Shown: positions 1 to 13,220 of the stretch, in pieces
Numbering within the stretch: the stretch's first letter is position 1
Layout: every line of letters starts with the position of its first letter
Origin: Episyrphus balteatus
Taxonomy: Eukaryota; Arthropoda; Insecta; Diptera; Syrphidae
Assembly (NCBI RefSeq): GCF_945859705.1
Contig: NC_079134.1
Location: 25,515,636 to 25,579,635, forward strand
Reading direction: 5' to 3'
Length of the DNA stretch: 64,000 nt
The notes under the pieces: model-generated
Databases searched by the model: none
What the model was told of the DNA's origin: nothing
The model's input: only the letters and a program-made list of their open reading frames with translations
Made by a program: the position numbers and the translations under genes

Positions 1-3000
1 TTTTTACACTCTATATGCACCAACCTAGAATGTAATGATTGCAAAAACTTTATGTGTGCAGGATATTATTCAGGCTTTTCCATTTCTGCACCTGGATTTG
101 ATTACCACAATTTTTGTTAGAATCATATATTTGCACTCCCATATAGAATGACATGAGATAGCTTTTCACTGTCATGAATGCTTGTTTATGGGTCAAGTAA
201 AGATATTGAGACTCATAAAGAATCTTTAAGAAGATATAGAACACAGTTGTGAAAAAAAAGCTTAAAAATAAAATTTGGAAAAACTTAAAAATGCTAAGTG
301 TCCGGTTTTTTTTTACTGAATAATTTTTAAAGAAGAAATAAAATAAAGTATAAAAACAAGAAAATACTCTTAATTTTGTTTGTTTGTTTTCTGGACTTTT
401 TGGACTCAGAAAAATTTTGTTAGATGATTAAAAAAAGTTGAACAATTGACAGTAAAGATTCAGAAAGTTTAAATAGGAATTTGGAAATTTCCTTTTTTAA
501 TTTAATGGAGAGTGGTAAAACTGTAACTACATTACATCTTCTAAGAGAGAGTCGGACAAAATCCCGAATCCAGAAAACCCATAATCGCAAAAATCCAAAA
601 TCTTAAAAACCCGCACAGTTCTGAAAACCCAAAATCTAAAAAAAAAAAAAAAAACAAAATACAGAAAGGTGAAAATCCTGAAAATTAAACAGGAAAAGTT
701 AAAAAAAACTCTAAAAAATCCCGAAAAAATATATGAAATGAAAAAAATTGCGTACATTTTTCATTTTATAAACATATTTGTTCTATAGAAAAAGTATAAT
801 TAAAAAGTATTGATTTCGTGTACATATAAAAAAAAATCGAAGTTTTAATCAAAAGCGACATTACGATGATGGAGAAGATGAAAAAAGTGGTTTTCGTCAT
901 GCTGTCCGACAGTCTGTGCGTCTATCTGTACATCGAGCTAGGGAATAAGCAGATGGATGGATTTGCTTGAAATTTGGTACAAATGATTTTTGCGTAATTT
1001 TTTATTTTTTTAATACATACATATCTCCTTTTTAACATATATCTCCTATATAACGTTTTCGAGGTATTGCAATTTTCGCGCAAACGGCTCTAACAATTTT
1101 GATTGAATTTGGTGTACGTATTAGTCTTATTGATTCCAACAAAACTGCGTTTTTCTCAAAAAATGCGGAGAACGGAAATATGGCGTTTTCGTTTTTTGCC
1201 AAAATTTTTGCATATATTTGATCAATTTCGTTCAAAATTTAAAGACAAGTATTACTTATCATTTTGAAGAGTAAAAACAAAAATATTAACAAAAAAGTTA
1301 AAAAAAAAATTGAAGAATTTAATTTTTTAACTTTCGATTTTATTTTATTTTGATTTTTTTTTTTTTTCGAAACTTAACAAAATCATAAATTTCAAAAAGA
1401 TATTTAAGATGTCAATACTTTCAACTACATACAAGAGCAAGAGTGACCCAGTCGTGCATTTTATCCCATTCGTTATTTTCAGTTTTCTGGATTTTCAAGA
1501 TTATGATTTTTCGGGATTTTTGATTTTCTATATTTTGTGTTTTCTCTATTTTAGAATTTGGGTTTTTGATGTTTTGACCTCTGCCACATCTTTAAGCAAC
1601 TGTTTCGAGTTTATTATTTTAGATAGTGGAGGCTGCCGGACAAAAAAAAAAAACAATAATTCCAAATTCCAAAAAACCAATCTTTCGCGACCATCGAACG
1701 ACGAATAAATGAAAACAAGTGATTTTAGACACTTTTTAAGCCCTATTTGCCACAAATCCTCAAAAAATCAATGAAATTATAGTTATTATAATGCATTTAT
1801 TCACTTTTTGATACAAAATATTAATACATTTTAGTTGGTACGAACTGTCAGACTATATTCGCGTTCCACACAATCCACATTCCCAACGAACAAAATTTTC
1901 GCACGTCCTTAAATTCAAAAATCATTCTTAAGTGATTCGATCCGTCTTTTAAGCCTGTAGCTCCTTATACAGACAGACAGGCATCCTGATAGATTATAAC
2001 TTGATAATATAAGGGCCATAATATTATTTGATGTCTAAAAATGTGTTCCTTTGCTTTTTGTTAGAATTTCACTTTTCAAGAGGAAAAAGTACAAATTAGA
2101 GAAAAAAGCTATAGTAAGTTATAAGTCGACAATAGACCCAAATTTTGTTTGAATTGTTTGCAAATAACGGTAACGCTGTGGTCTTTCAGAGTAACGCAAT
2201 TGCTTTTCATACAAAATATGGCTGTCCCAGAGCATTACCACTGAGTTACTTCATTTGTGAAATTAGTACCTATAAACGAAATTTTAATTATTTTTATTCT
2301 TATACAGTGTTTGACAGTAACAACATTTTTCATGCTTGTTTTTTCAATTAAGTTCATATTTATGATATTAGAAGAAACTTACAACTGCGTTACTACTCCA
2401 TTACGTTACCATAAAGATTGAATTGGTAACAAAGTTGATTTTAATTTATTTTTAAGTTATTAAATTTAACAAAGTAAGGTTTTACTGTAAATGTCATTAA
2501 TTTATTAAAATTTGAACAATTCTTACTACGTTCGTTGGCACTATGATAACCACTGCGTTACATTTTCGACCACAGTTTCTCATAGCATTTCTGATATGAT
2601 TTGATTTGCTTGTTTAAAAATGTCTTTGTTTCATCCAGTCCTCATAGAATTTTGTCGAGCACAATTTTTTAATACAGAATTTTGAATTAACATAATTTTC
2701 GAACATTATCCCGAATCTCCATTAGAATAACACAATTGAAAAATTTTTAAAGGTCAAGTTCAAATACAAGAACATGACTTTCAAAACCTTAGTAGGTATA
2801 TCTTAAAAATAATTACTTCTTGGAAATTGTCAAACAAAATTTCGATCTATTTTGAAAAAAAAAAATGAATTCCTTGAATTTTGATAAATATTTTAGGATT
2901 ATCTTCAAAGTAAATATGTCTTCATTTCAATAAAAATTAAGGTAATAAAAAGGATTCTTCGAAAACCATATAGATACCTACATAAGTTATTCAAATTGTT

Positions 3001-4470
3001 CTTAGAAAAAAAAACCTCTTCATTTTAATGCAATATATTTCCTGATTCGCAGAAAAAAAAATAAGCAATAAGAAAAAAAAATTGTATCTCATTTTTCATT
3101 CCTAATGGAAAATCCTTGTACGAAAAATTTCTCATCAATTCCACGTGCCTCCCAAATGGCCCACGGTTACCTGTCATCAAAATGCAAAAAAAAAAAAAAT
3201 TGAAAAAAAACTCGCTATACAAATTCCATTACCCATTTACAAACAGCTAAGGAAAAAACCAACCCCCTCCCGCCTTTATTTTTGCTAGCTTCGTTCAACC
3301 TCAAATTCCCAAAAGGTATTTAGGACATATCAGGTAATATTTCAATCCCAACATATCGCATCGCAGCCTTTCAATGTAGATTATTATGTAGAAGAAGAAG
3401 AAGAAGTGAAAAAAAGTTCTTTATAAATTCTGTATGTTTGCATGTGTACATGTGGGCTCATTAATTTTGTATGGTTAGTTTCTCACAGTGTGTTTGAGGC
3501 TGATGTTCTATTGAGGCCAAATTAAATAAAAATTGACAAAAAAATATTAAAAAAAAAAAAAAAAATATTTCAAAAAAAAAAAAAAACCAACAAAATGTCA
3601 ACACAGGAGTATAAGGATCTAACAAGGACTCCCTTATATATATGTGTCCATCATCGTGTGGTTTAGATAGCCAACTAGTAATCAAATCAATTCAATTTCA
3701 CTCACCTGTAAGGTCACAAGGTTTAAGCCTGCCTGCCTACACGTTGTTGTTAGATACCATATACCTCAGGACATGGCTCGAAGGACATTTTACAGTAAAA
3801 TCACACATACACAAGAGGGCCGTTCGTCGTAATTGCTGAAAAGCCAAATGGAAAAAAAAAAACATAGAAATGCCTTTGTCATACCCAAAGTACTGAGTAA
3901 TTCAAATGAAATCCTAAAGTGCCTCCTGCTTGCTCAGGCTCACTCACTCTCTGTGTGTTCGTTAACTAAAGGACGACTTTTTGTTGCTCAATGGATATTG
4001 ATTTTTAGTTTTTCAACTTTTTTTTTCTAATTTTTTTTTTTTCTAATTGAAAAAAAATCTGACGGTGCATTTTCGTACTGAAAACGAAAACGCGTGTAGA
4101 GGAAACTTTTATTTGAAAAAGGGGTTTTCCAAAAAAAAGGGGTACCCACCTTTTAATCGTTTACAAAAAAAAAAGAACATAAATGCACTCTCATGGATAG
4201 CGCTCTGTAACGCTGGCTGCTTCGCGCACCGCCTCTAAGGACAATCCATTAACTAAATTAACGGCCTGGAACCAAATCTGCTCGCAATTTCAACTCATTA
4301 TTCATTCAGAAGCTTGTCTTTTTCTCTTCGCGACTGTGTAAGCTTAAGCCTTTTACATTTTACAACAACAACAACAAAAAAAAAAACCCAACATATTTGC
4401 ATTACTCTGACATAAAACTTCCATTTTCCATTTCTAATTCTAATTTTGTTGTTATTTTTTTCTTTTATAG
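1..4470 (+). other. Upstream intron of the beat-family gene (5' part not in window)
   Basis: The first recognisable coding exon starts at 4471 after a pyrimidine-rich stretch ending in TTTTATAG, so the preceding sequence is intron (or lies beyond the missing 5' exon). It is AT-rich with many A or T runs. Apart from a repeat fragment at about 829-1470, I see no coding exon, RNA gene or clear mobile element in it. Reading frames of 60-100 codons here are rich in F/K/N and show no conserved motif. A signal-peptide exon ending in phase 1 must exist upstream, and I did not find a convincing one in this stretch. Confidence 0.6.
829..1470 (+). repeat. Dispersed repeat family R1, copy 1
   Basis: This stretch shares an ordered set of phrases with 7000-7545 and 21130-21920: ACATTACGATGATGGAGAA, a GTCCGnnnGTCTGTGCGTC block, TTTGGTACAAATGATTTTT, a GGCTCTAACnATTTTGATT block, and a 3' GACCC-GTC-TGCATTTTAT end. 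The common order shows one dispersed family. No coding capacity is evident. The class is unknown (possibly a non-autonomous element). Confidence 0.6.
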
Positions 4471-4679
4471 ATTTGGCCAATGGGATTACAATGACCGAGT
4501 TGAAAATACCAAATCACATTATGCGTTTTAAGACAGCAGTCCTTGGATGTCGATACAGTTTGGATGGCGAATCATTGTATTCGGTGAAATGGTACAAGGA
4601 CGGGTATGAATTCTATCGATATTTGCCGAGGGATTCACCACCAGGACAGGCGTTTCCATTACCCGGTGTGAATATTGAT
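4471..4679 (+). CDS. beat: beat-family Ig protein, exon encoding first half of Ig domain 1
   Basis: This gene encodes a Beaten path-type protein, a secreted or membrane-anchored two-Ig neuronal recognition molecule. In Drosophila, Beat proteins bind Side-family receptors and act in axon guidance. The exon follows a TTTTATAG acceptor, begins inside a split codon (phase 1 intron) and ends cleanly before GTAAGT at 4680. Counting Leu encoded at 4473 as residue 1, it gives residues 1-69. The Beat hallmarks are all present: Ig cysteine C26 in GCRYSLDG, the SLYSVKWYKDGYEFYRY block with W40, a PRD..P segment, and FPLPGVNID just before the splice site. The five exons together give 281 residues with two Ig domains and a hydrophobic tail, the usual Beat layout. 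The 5' end with the signal peptide is outside the window. I cannot firmly assign the paralogue (Beat-I to VII); a III-like type is only an impression. Confidence 0.93.
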
Positions 4680-5680
4680 GTAAGTTTTTTTTTTTATTTT
4701 CTTTGAAAGAATGATTGTGTCTCGTGAGAGACAATGAATAAAATATATTTTATGTGAACATTGTTTATTCAAATGTGATGATGATGATTATCATGATGGT
4801 AATGATGATGATTATTATTATAGACAGACACGTTATTTTGTGACCTTTGTTAGGAAAATGGAAAAGTTTTAAAGTGTAAGGATTTTGGAATTTTTCTTTT
4901 AAACAAGAAGAAATTTTGCGATGATATAATGTGGATAAATAAAATTGATTAAGATGGATGGATTCTCATCGATCGAATAAATAATAATTTGATGCGAAAT
5001 TTAAAGATTAGATTTTATGATTGGAAGATAAATTTTGGGTCTAAGATTTGTTCCATTTTTTTTTTTTTTTTTTTTTTCAGAAGAGTACAAAGACTTAAAT
5101 GATTCGCACAAACTTGGTTTTTCAACTAGTATTGCATAAATTCTTAAAACTTTTGACATACAAATTTAGTAAATGTAAAAAAAATAAAAAAAATTTAACT
5201 CTTTCTTAAAAAAAAAAATTCAATGAATTTCATCTGAAAAAAGGATTGTTTCCTTTTATGTAGATGCATTTAAAGAAAAATAATAATAATAAAAAAAAAT
5301 ATCAAAAGATAGACCATTCTAAAATATGTATTTATCAAAATCGTTTTAGACAGTTTGGCGAAAATTTTAAGCGTTCTAGAGGAAAGATACAAAAAAAAAA
5401 AAAAACAACTTCAAAAGTTCAAAAATATTTGGAAAAAAAATGTAAAGAAGACCTAAACTACTGATGCGATTCAGTTAAAAACTGGTACCTATTTTCTGTT
5501 TTTGAGAGACTACCTAGAGAAGAATTTGAAATTTTATTTTTTGGACTAAAACTAAAACGATTACTACCAATTGATCAAAATTAAAAATCTAATTTTTCTT
5601 AAAAAGCGATTTAACGATTTTGAATTAAAAAAAAATACCTATGTTAATTTAAATGAAAAATAAAATACTTTAAACCATTA

Positions 5681-7834
5681 GTGGAGCAACTTAAGCATAC
5701 GATATTATTACAGAGCCAATTTTGATGATTTCTGTTCCTAAACGTCGCGTCGTCGCACAGTGTGCAATTTTGCCAATCTAGCAGTACTTAATTCTAATTC
5801 CAAGTAAACTTAATTTTTTTGATGCAAACCAGCTTAATTTTGTTAAGTATTGTATTTCTACAAGGGTTTTATTGATTTTTAAAAATAATATATCTAACTA
5901 TATGTCCAATATGTGGTATACGAGTACAAAATGTACCACAATGGGTGGGGAAGAGCCGACATCGAGCAAACGATTTTGGGAGTTGGTTCTTAAACTGTCT
6001 CTATTTCGAAAACGAAGCAAAATATCGAAAAATTTTATTTAATCTTTTTGTCTTATTTTGCCAACAAGAATCTAAAAAAGTCATTTTCAATTTGTAAAAA
6101 TGTGATGTGCGATTTTTCAAAAGATCAAAAAATTGGTTTTTGGCCTATGTACCTGAACAAAAAAAAAATTTTGTATGGGGTCAGCAGTCTAAAGCATGGA
6201 AAGTAAACGAATTCTAACACAGAATATACCAAGAAAGTTACAGAACACAATAAAAAAACATCACTTTTAAGGACTTCAAACAAACGACTTTTTTTTTTAT
6301 TTGTAAGTTCACAAAAAAATTACTTACCCTGAGAAGTTCTAATATATATTACCAAAAATAAATAAAATAAATTTAATTTACACAACTTATTTTCCACTTG
6401 ACCACGCTGTTATCAACTTGACACAAGAAGCTTCAATTTTTTTTTCTCTTGAACCAAGCTGATGTTTGTGATTCTGTTGAACGGTAAATACAGTTGTTTT
6501 CTTGTTTTTTTTTAACACTCTATTGCCAGAGGTTTTACCTTTCATATGATACCAATTTTGTCGCATTTGAGAGACATTTATTTTTGATTAAAGTTCCGCT
6601 AGATTGGCAAAATTACACACTGTGCGTCGGTCGGTCGGTAATAAAAAATACTTTAACCTCTATTTTATCAGTAAAATATAAGTTTATCTTTCAAAAATTG
6701 TCAGCCACATTTGATGTGAGTTTACTTCAGAAGAGAAAAATTTGACTTTATTGAGAAAAATATTGAAAAGAGTCAAGTTAAGTTTTTGTAATTAAATTTT
6801 TTCACAAAATTCTGAGTTTGAGGACCATTTTTTTTGAAGAACATCTCATTCAGTTTACTTGATTTTAGTTTAACAGATAGGAATAAACTAATACTGGCTT
6901 TGTAAAAATGTATACCTTAATAATGTATGTGCTGTCGTTGTGTTGTACTTAATACTTTTTTTACTTGCTCTATAGGGCAGTATTGGTTTCGTGTCGAAAA
7001 AAAAAAAAATTGAGGTTTTAATCAAAACCAACATTACGATGATGGAGAATTCCGAAAAAGTGGGTCCCGCAATTCCGTCCGTGCGTCTGTGCGTCCATCT
7101 GAACACATTTCCACAGCCTAAACGGGTGGATGTTTTTTCTTAAAAATTGGTACAGATGATTTTTTTGGAATTCTGAAAGTTGTTTTTTTTTTTTTTTTTG
7201 TTTTTTTATATCTCGTTTAGAACGTAGGTATACCTCCCATACAAAAAAATACGATATTACGAATTTATCGAAAACGGCTCTAACGATTTTGATTAAACTT
7301 TGTATACGTAATATTTAAAGCAGTGGCAATATAACTGCATTTTTATTTTTTCTCAAAAAAGTCAAATAACAAAAAAAATTTTTTTTTCATTTAACAAAAT
7401 TTTGCCCTAAATGTCGGCTCTTCCCCAATATCAATTTTTTTTTAAATTTAGATCCTGCTTTTAAAATCTACAAGTAGACTAACATAAATGTGCTTTGAAC
7501 GGCAAGAGCAAGTACATACGTGCGACCCCAGTCATGCATTTTATTTTACATTTGAAGTCGATTTGTGAGAAAATTGATTCTACCGCCTAAACGTAGAACG
7601 TTTTAATCTTGTCCTTCACTCCGATATATTTTTTTTTTCCGTAAATAATCTAAATAATCTTTTGACATTATTTAATTTATGAAATAAAAAAAAAATATTT
7701 TGAAAGTTTTTTTTTTAAACAAAAGGGCAGTACCGTCAATTATCAACCCATAGAGGTTAAAATATTTTTCATAACCGACGTTTAACAACAGAAATCATCA
7801 AAATTGAATCTGTAATATGCTTAAGTTGCCCCAC
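5681..7834. mobile_element. 2.15-kb composite inverted-repeat element (GTGG(A/G)GCAACTTAAGCATA ends)
   Basis: The left end (GTGGAGCAACTTAAGCATAC, then CAATTTTGATGATTTCTGTT and TAAACGTCG) is matched in inverted orientation at 7768-7834. TA flanks both ends (5679-5680 and 7835-7836), suggesting a TA target duplication. A second inverted pair lies inside: a CAGTGTGCAATTTTGCCAAT block near 5760 is matched by its complement at about 6597-6630. A third pair joins 6635-6665 with 7752-7785. The R1 repeat copy at 7000-7545 is nested inside. No transposase is recognised. Confidence 0.6.
7000..7545 (+). repeat. Dispersed repeat family R1, copy 2
   Basis: Same ordered phrases as the copy at 829-1470: ACATTACGATGATGGAGAAT, the GTGCGTCTGTGCGTCCAT block, GGTACAGATGATTTTTTTGG, CGGCTCTAACGATTTTGATT, and a terminal GACCCCAGTCATGCATTTTA. 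Confidence 0.65.
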
Positions 7835-8627
7835 TAAAACATAATAAAACGATAACAATGCAAAAAAAATCTAATTTTTTTTTTGAATTTTTCAAACAAA
7901 AATGACTTTAAATCGGGCAAAATTATAAAAATTATTGAAAAAACTTCCGAAAAATTTTTGTTAGAAGTCGTACCGATAAATCAATTATCTAATGATGCCA
8001 ATCGATTTCTCAGGTCCGAAATAGAGGGAAATAGCCAACGCCACTCATGTCTAAGATTTCGACTTGTACAGTGTTATTTACGGTACCTACCTACCTGTGA
8101 TAGAATGCATTCCAAAACGTAGTTCTTTCAACACCAAAACATGTTAAATTACTATAGTATAAAACCAAAATCATAGCTTAAAAATGCTGAACTATGTATA
8201 CATATGCATTTATTTTTGTTGAATCTGAATTTTTATTTTCCAAATTCTTTTGAAAGCAAACTGATGTCGTTTTCGATTGTCCGTCCAGAAGCGTCCTTAC
8301 GGATTTCTGTGAATTATAATAAAAAAATTGAAACTTGAAACTTCATACAATTTGTTGTACTCAAAACATTTTTTAAAAAAATCAATAATATAATTTATTA
8401 TTTTACCTTTAAAAAAAAAATAATCCTAGAAATCGTTCAAGTCAAATGTGGAACGGGAAGACAATATTTATTTAACTTTTTACTCATTTAGCACTCTGAT
8501 TAAGATAGTTGTACAAAAAAGATTAAAAAACCGTGTAGGTATATAAAATAAAACAGTCTAATCAGCACGATAGAACGGTCCTAAAATAAAACTAAAAAAA
8601 CTAACTTCTTATATCCATCATCATTTA

Positions 8628-9640
8628 GGCTAGTGTAGGTTAACTTATTTATTTAACTTATCATGAGCTATTTTTCTCTCATCTTGTTCACTATTCCAAT
8701 AAACCGGAATGAGGAGAGGCATCCTGATGAGAAAAGGAAAATACTCCTCATGCATTTTATTTCTGTAAAAATTCACATTCTTCCCAAAAATGAAATTTTT
8801 GAAGTGAAAACTTCTTTAGCATTGTAGTGATTTGAAACGAGATGAAACGAAAAAGCGAAACGAAAAATCAATTGATCATAAATTTTTTGTTTTAATGGAT
8901 AGATGAATGAAATTTATACAGTAGATAGGTAATTAAATAAATTATGATTGTGCAAAATTTCAATTAATTTCATATTCAAAATTCTGAGATAACGGTGAAA
9001 AGATGTTCTTTTTCTAATTACGTTATATCTTTTGATCTAGAGCACATAACAAATTTATTTAACTTTAATACGGATGCTGAAAATATTGCCTTTCATTTAA
9101 TATATCACACATAACGGTAAGTGCTCTACAAGTTATATAATCTTTAATTGAAAAACTTGAAAAATACCTTAAAACACCTGTGAAGATTTGTTGCCGATGA
9201 CCAGCCAGCAGTTGTAGAGGAAGTACCGTAATCTCAGTTTTATATTTCGACATGGTTAGCTTTAAAAAATTCTTACTTTCTTTGTAGGCATGGTAGAAAT
9301 ATGATTGAAGCGTCATATAAAAGGTGAAATAATAATGATATAAAATTTATTATAGGTTGTCTTTTAAAAAATGGATTTAATGGCGGTAGTAGAGAAAAAA
9401 GATTGATTGTTTTGCTTTTTTTATGAAAAGTAATTGGGTTAAAAAAATTCTACCTCTTTTTGTAGATGTTGTATAGACATGGTCGATATAAATATTTTGA
9501 GCTGAAACAATAAGCTTTCAGATGATATAAAATTTATTGTAGGTTGTCATATAAAAAAAGTGATGGAATAAAAAAAAAGTTATATTTTTTCGATTTTTTT
9601 AAAATGGTTTTTAAGGTTTCACTTCAACCAGTGTGAATTG
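8628..9640 (-). repeat. Block-C dispersed repeat, minus-strand intronic copy
   Basis: Read on the minus strand, this aligns with the block at 41435-43262. Shared phrases include GAGATTACGGTACTTCCT, CCGTTATGTGTGATATA followed by AATGAAAGG, CTGCTCTAGATCA-like text, CCGTTATCTCA, and GTTTCAAATCACTAC. It ends (minus-strand sense) at an ACTAGCC motif, as do the three copies at 41-61 kb. It is more diverged than those copies and carries small indels. No protein is encoded with confidence. Confidence 0.65.
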
Positions 9641-10443
9641 CACACATGATTTTTTTTTTTAATTATCTACTTGGTCATAACTTTACTTCTGATGCATTTA
9701 ACTCTATTTCTGGTATATTTACTAATTTCTGGCATATTACACTATATAATTATATTATTTTATTATGATAAATATGCCTGTTTTATAATAGGTTCTGGAA
9801 AATTGCTTTTATGTGTCCATCACCAATATTTTAAAAACGTCAAAGCAAGTAATTTTTTTTAAACATTTTATGATTCTTGAGAAAACGTCCGTGGGCCAAG
9901 TTCGGTAAATCTATATATCATATTCTGATTTTTTAATATGAGAAATGTTACGCATACACCATAGTGACCGCATATGTTACGGTAAATACACCATCTATAT
10001 ACTCTTAACTTATGTATCTATATAAACAATGTTACTAATTCACAAATAAGTGACGTCACAATAGAAAATAATTTCATCTTAAGTCCTTGTAACTTTTTGT
10101 ACCAAAAACATATACATACATCAACTTGACAGTCTTTTATTATTAATATCACACATGAAATATTTCCAATTGGTCACAACACATAACTTCTATAATTGAA
10201 AGAGAATTAATTATTATATTTTTCTTTTTTCTTGCACCCTTTTTTTTACCTTACACCTTCTTCTGATCGGAAATCTAATTTTGTTGTTTCCAAGCAAAAC
10301 GTCATTATTTACAATTAAGTTGCAGAGAGTCGAAGAGTGAAGGCGGTTAAATAAATTAGAACATTTTGCCAAAAGCGAAACAAAGCTAAGTAATATGATT
10401 AAGTAACTTTTTTCTAACATTTTCCCTATATACACGAGAAAAA

Positions 10444-11030
10444 TTAACCTGCAAAAGCATCAAATGACGTCTTCATAGACTCTGGTGTGTATGCAGAGTC
10501 TGCCATTATTTGAGTTGAGGAGGGGGTCCATTCATGAGAGATAGGGTGAAGTTTAGTCAGTGTCATTTCTACTGTTTCCCATTTTTTTTTTTTTTTATGT
10601 GTGATACCATCCAAGCTATGAGTGTTTCTTAAAATTAAGTTTATGTCGTAAAGGTTTTTCCTGGATGCACTGCGCTGCAGTAAAAAAAAATAAGGGAAGC
10701 ATTTGAAGCAATCCCATGTGGAGAGGAAAAAATCACGTAGCCATGTAAATCCCGGAGATGCCATTTTCTATGCTGCACTGAATTGGAGCTGGCAATCTAG
10801 GAACTTGATCTTTATGCACTCATCGTATGCCTTAACGTTACTTTTCATCTCTCTCTCTCTCTTTCTCTGGATGATGTAACGTAATTTTTTTTTCCACTGC
10901 CACTGTTACAGCCAGAGCTTCCCTTAAGACATTTTTATCTGCTTCTAAAGTATCTATGGTCTCTGTCTCGCATTCTGACGGAAATCAAATATGTCGCGCG
11001 CTACCGAATCGTAGAATGTGGCGAGACTTT
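10444..11030 (-). other. Less AT-rich stretch with possible minus-strand coding remnants
   Basis: Compared with its surroundings this stretch is visibly richer in G+C. It holds a 106-codon minus-strand frame (10444-10764, starting MASPGFTW and ending DAFAG before a GTTAAT donor-like site). A second ~60-codon open stretch further upstream on the same strand contains DTLEADKNVLREALAVTVA. The frames are interrupted by A-runs and a (CT)n tract at 10848-10868. I recognise no family. It could be a decayed exon, transposon coding debris or a non-coding transcript. Confidence 0.25.
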
Positions 11031-11326
11031 GAAATACTTCACAACTTTTTTGGAACGTGACTTGAAAAGTTGTTGAGCTTGAAAGAAGAATATTGTGGAA
11101 CAATTCAAAACCGCACGTATATTCTACTTTTCTTTTTATCTTCTTCTTTTTCTACTTGTACCCTTTTTAACTTTACTCCATCATGCAGTTTTGTATATGT
11201 CTCCTTTTTTAATGTGTTTTTTTTTTTGTATTTTTTACTGCGGAATTTTCTTGCGTGCCATCTTAATACTTATCTTGTTGCGGTATTCTTGAGTTACTTT
11301 GTTGCTGCTACATAAACCTACCTACA

Positions 11327-11353
11327 ATAAAGAGAGAGAGAGAGAGATAGAGA
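11327..11353. repeat. (AG)n microsatellite
   Basis: A run of alternating A and G with one interruption, visible directly. A (CT)n tract occurs at 10848-10868. Confidence 0.85.
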
Positions 11354-11749
11354 GCTTGTGGCTGATGATATGGCTTGTGGAAGACGCAATCTACGGCACC
11401 AGCCACTTCAAACAGAGTATGATACAATTTGTGGGGAAAACTTCAAAAGGAAAATATTCTTTTTAGACTTTTGTGTACCCACTCTTGCCACTACTCCACT
11501 TTTAACAATCTTCTGTGTGTGTGTTGGAATGTAGAGTAACGAAATAGGACTCATGTGTAGACGACGACGGGTGAGCCTGTGAGCATGAGCATGTTTGTCA
11601 AGCTTTACCGCAACGTCGTTGTTAAGTGGTTAATCAAAAATTCTTTATTTTGAGACACTCAAGGGATTTTTGTTTATAAGGCTCCCTGATAATGGTTGTT
11701 GTAATGGAATGGAATATACATATATACGTTAACTATACTAAATAACTTT

Positions 11750-11860
11750 GAAGAGGTATGACTTTGAATTTTCAAAAATTTCTAAAAGAAAAGTTAAAAA
11801 CTTGGAGTAAAAAATTGAAAAAAAAAAAAATAAAATGCACGGCTGGGTCTCACGTATACT
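11750..11860 (-). repeat. Dispersed repeat family R1, 3' end fragment
   Basis: On the minus strand the fragment contains the family's terminal motif (GACCCAGCCGTGCATTTTAT), matching the ends of the copies near 1450, 7525 and 21890. Only the 3' end is present. Confidence 0.45.
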
Positions 11861-12095
11861 TGATTTAGATTAGTAACTTTTTTTTGTTATATAATACGGT
11901 ATTATTACTACCTATCCTCTTATTAACCCCACTTAACTCAAACCAATTGCATTAAATAAATATGTATACTAACTACATTCCCCAGCACCATCATGAGTTT
12001 CTGAAGATATCAACCATTTTTTAGCAGAGATTTCAAATTTTAACTAAAATGTAACAGTTTCAGGATTCACCCGTTTATTTTTCTGATTTTTCTAT

Positions 12096-12960
12096 TGATT
12101 TGCTGGGTTTGGAGTTCCGCCGCATCACCGCTGCACCACGTCCGCACCACTTTTTGACCGCCGCACCACCACTGCACCATGCTGCAACACATCCGCACCA
12201 TAATCAAAAATTTCTAAACCACCGCACCACCGCACAGTGTGGAAATCCGCGAATTTAGCGGAATTTAATTTAAAAAATAAGATGTCTCTAATGATGCCAA
12301 AACCTATTCAACAAAAAAGGATGACCTACCGTCAAAATCTAATAATTTCTTAGCATTTGGTTAGCTATGTTATAAATTTAAGAACTTTTTTTTTATTTCA
12401 AAGGGTGTTTAGATAACAAACCGCTGCAGCACGTCCGCACCATTTTAAAAATTTGTAAACCGCCGCACCACCGCTGCACCACGTTCGCACCATTTCATTT
12501 TTAAAAAATGATAAAATATGAAAAAAAATGCGCTGCACTAACGCCGCACCACGAATGCACCATGTCCGCACCATTTAATTTCTTATGAAAAAAATCGGTG
12601 AACCACAGTGAATTTTTCATACAAAATGAAATGGGGCAAACGTGGTCCAATCGTGGTGCAACGGTGTGGTGCCCCGAATTTTGTATTCAAAATGAAATGG
12701 TTCGGACGTGGTGCAATCGTGGTGCGGCGGTGGTGCGCCGAAATTTTTCGCCAAACGGCAGTGGTGCAGTTGTGGTGCAGTAGTCAAGATTTTTTGTGAT
12801 TTTTTTTTATTAAAAATTCAATTTCTATTTTTACTTGGGTGGCAGACCGCCAAACGGCGGTGGTGCAATTGTCAAGATTGTTTTTGATTTTTTTTATTAA
12901 AAATCCAATTTCTATTTTACTCGGGTGGCAGACCGGCCTTTTCTGGCGGAATTTGTTAAT
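12096..12960. repeat. GC-rich GCACCAC foldback repeat cluster, copy 1
   Basis: The plus strand carries repeated GCACCACC / CGCTGCACCACGT phrases from about 12118 to 12560. The complementary GTGGTGCGGCGGTGG phrases follow at about 12640-12780. For example, CGTTCGCACCATTTCATTTT near 12483 is mirrored by AAAATGAAATGGTTCGGACG near 12688, so the cluster can fold back on itself. It stands out against the AT-rich intron. The short reading frames inside are by-products. Confidence 0.7.
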
Positions 12961-13220
12961 TTGATTTCCCATATTCTCCTGCTGCTTTGCCAGTTTCGGC
13001 AGTTTGATTTGGTGGATCTTTCCGTTGATTTCCTGGGTGATCCAGTCGATTTTCCGGATTCTTTTATTGATTTGTTGGGTCCACCTGTTTGATTTTGCAG
13101 GCTTGCCTCTTGATTTGGTGAATTCGCCTCATTGATTTGACTATTTTTCCTGTTGAATTATTGCATTTATCTGGTGATTTGAAGAATTCGCCAGTTTAAT
13201 TTTTCAAATTCGCCTAATAG
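12955..13220 (+). repeat. Imperfect minisatellite around TTGATTTG...GGATTCGCC
   Basis: Repeated phrases such as TTTGATTTGGTGGATC, TTGATTTCCTGGGTGATCC, TTGATTTGTTGGGTCCACC, TTGATTTGGTGAATTCGCC and GATTTGAAGAATTCGCC follow one another about every 20-35 bp. The copies are strongly diverged. Confidence 0.5.

Noticed and set aside
11070..11315. Overlapping hydrophobic frames of 81 and 65 residues
   Set aside because: Product of T-rich DNA giving F/L/S runs in two frames at once.
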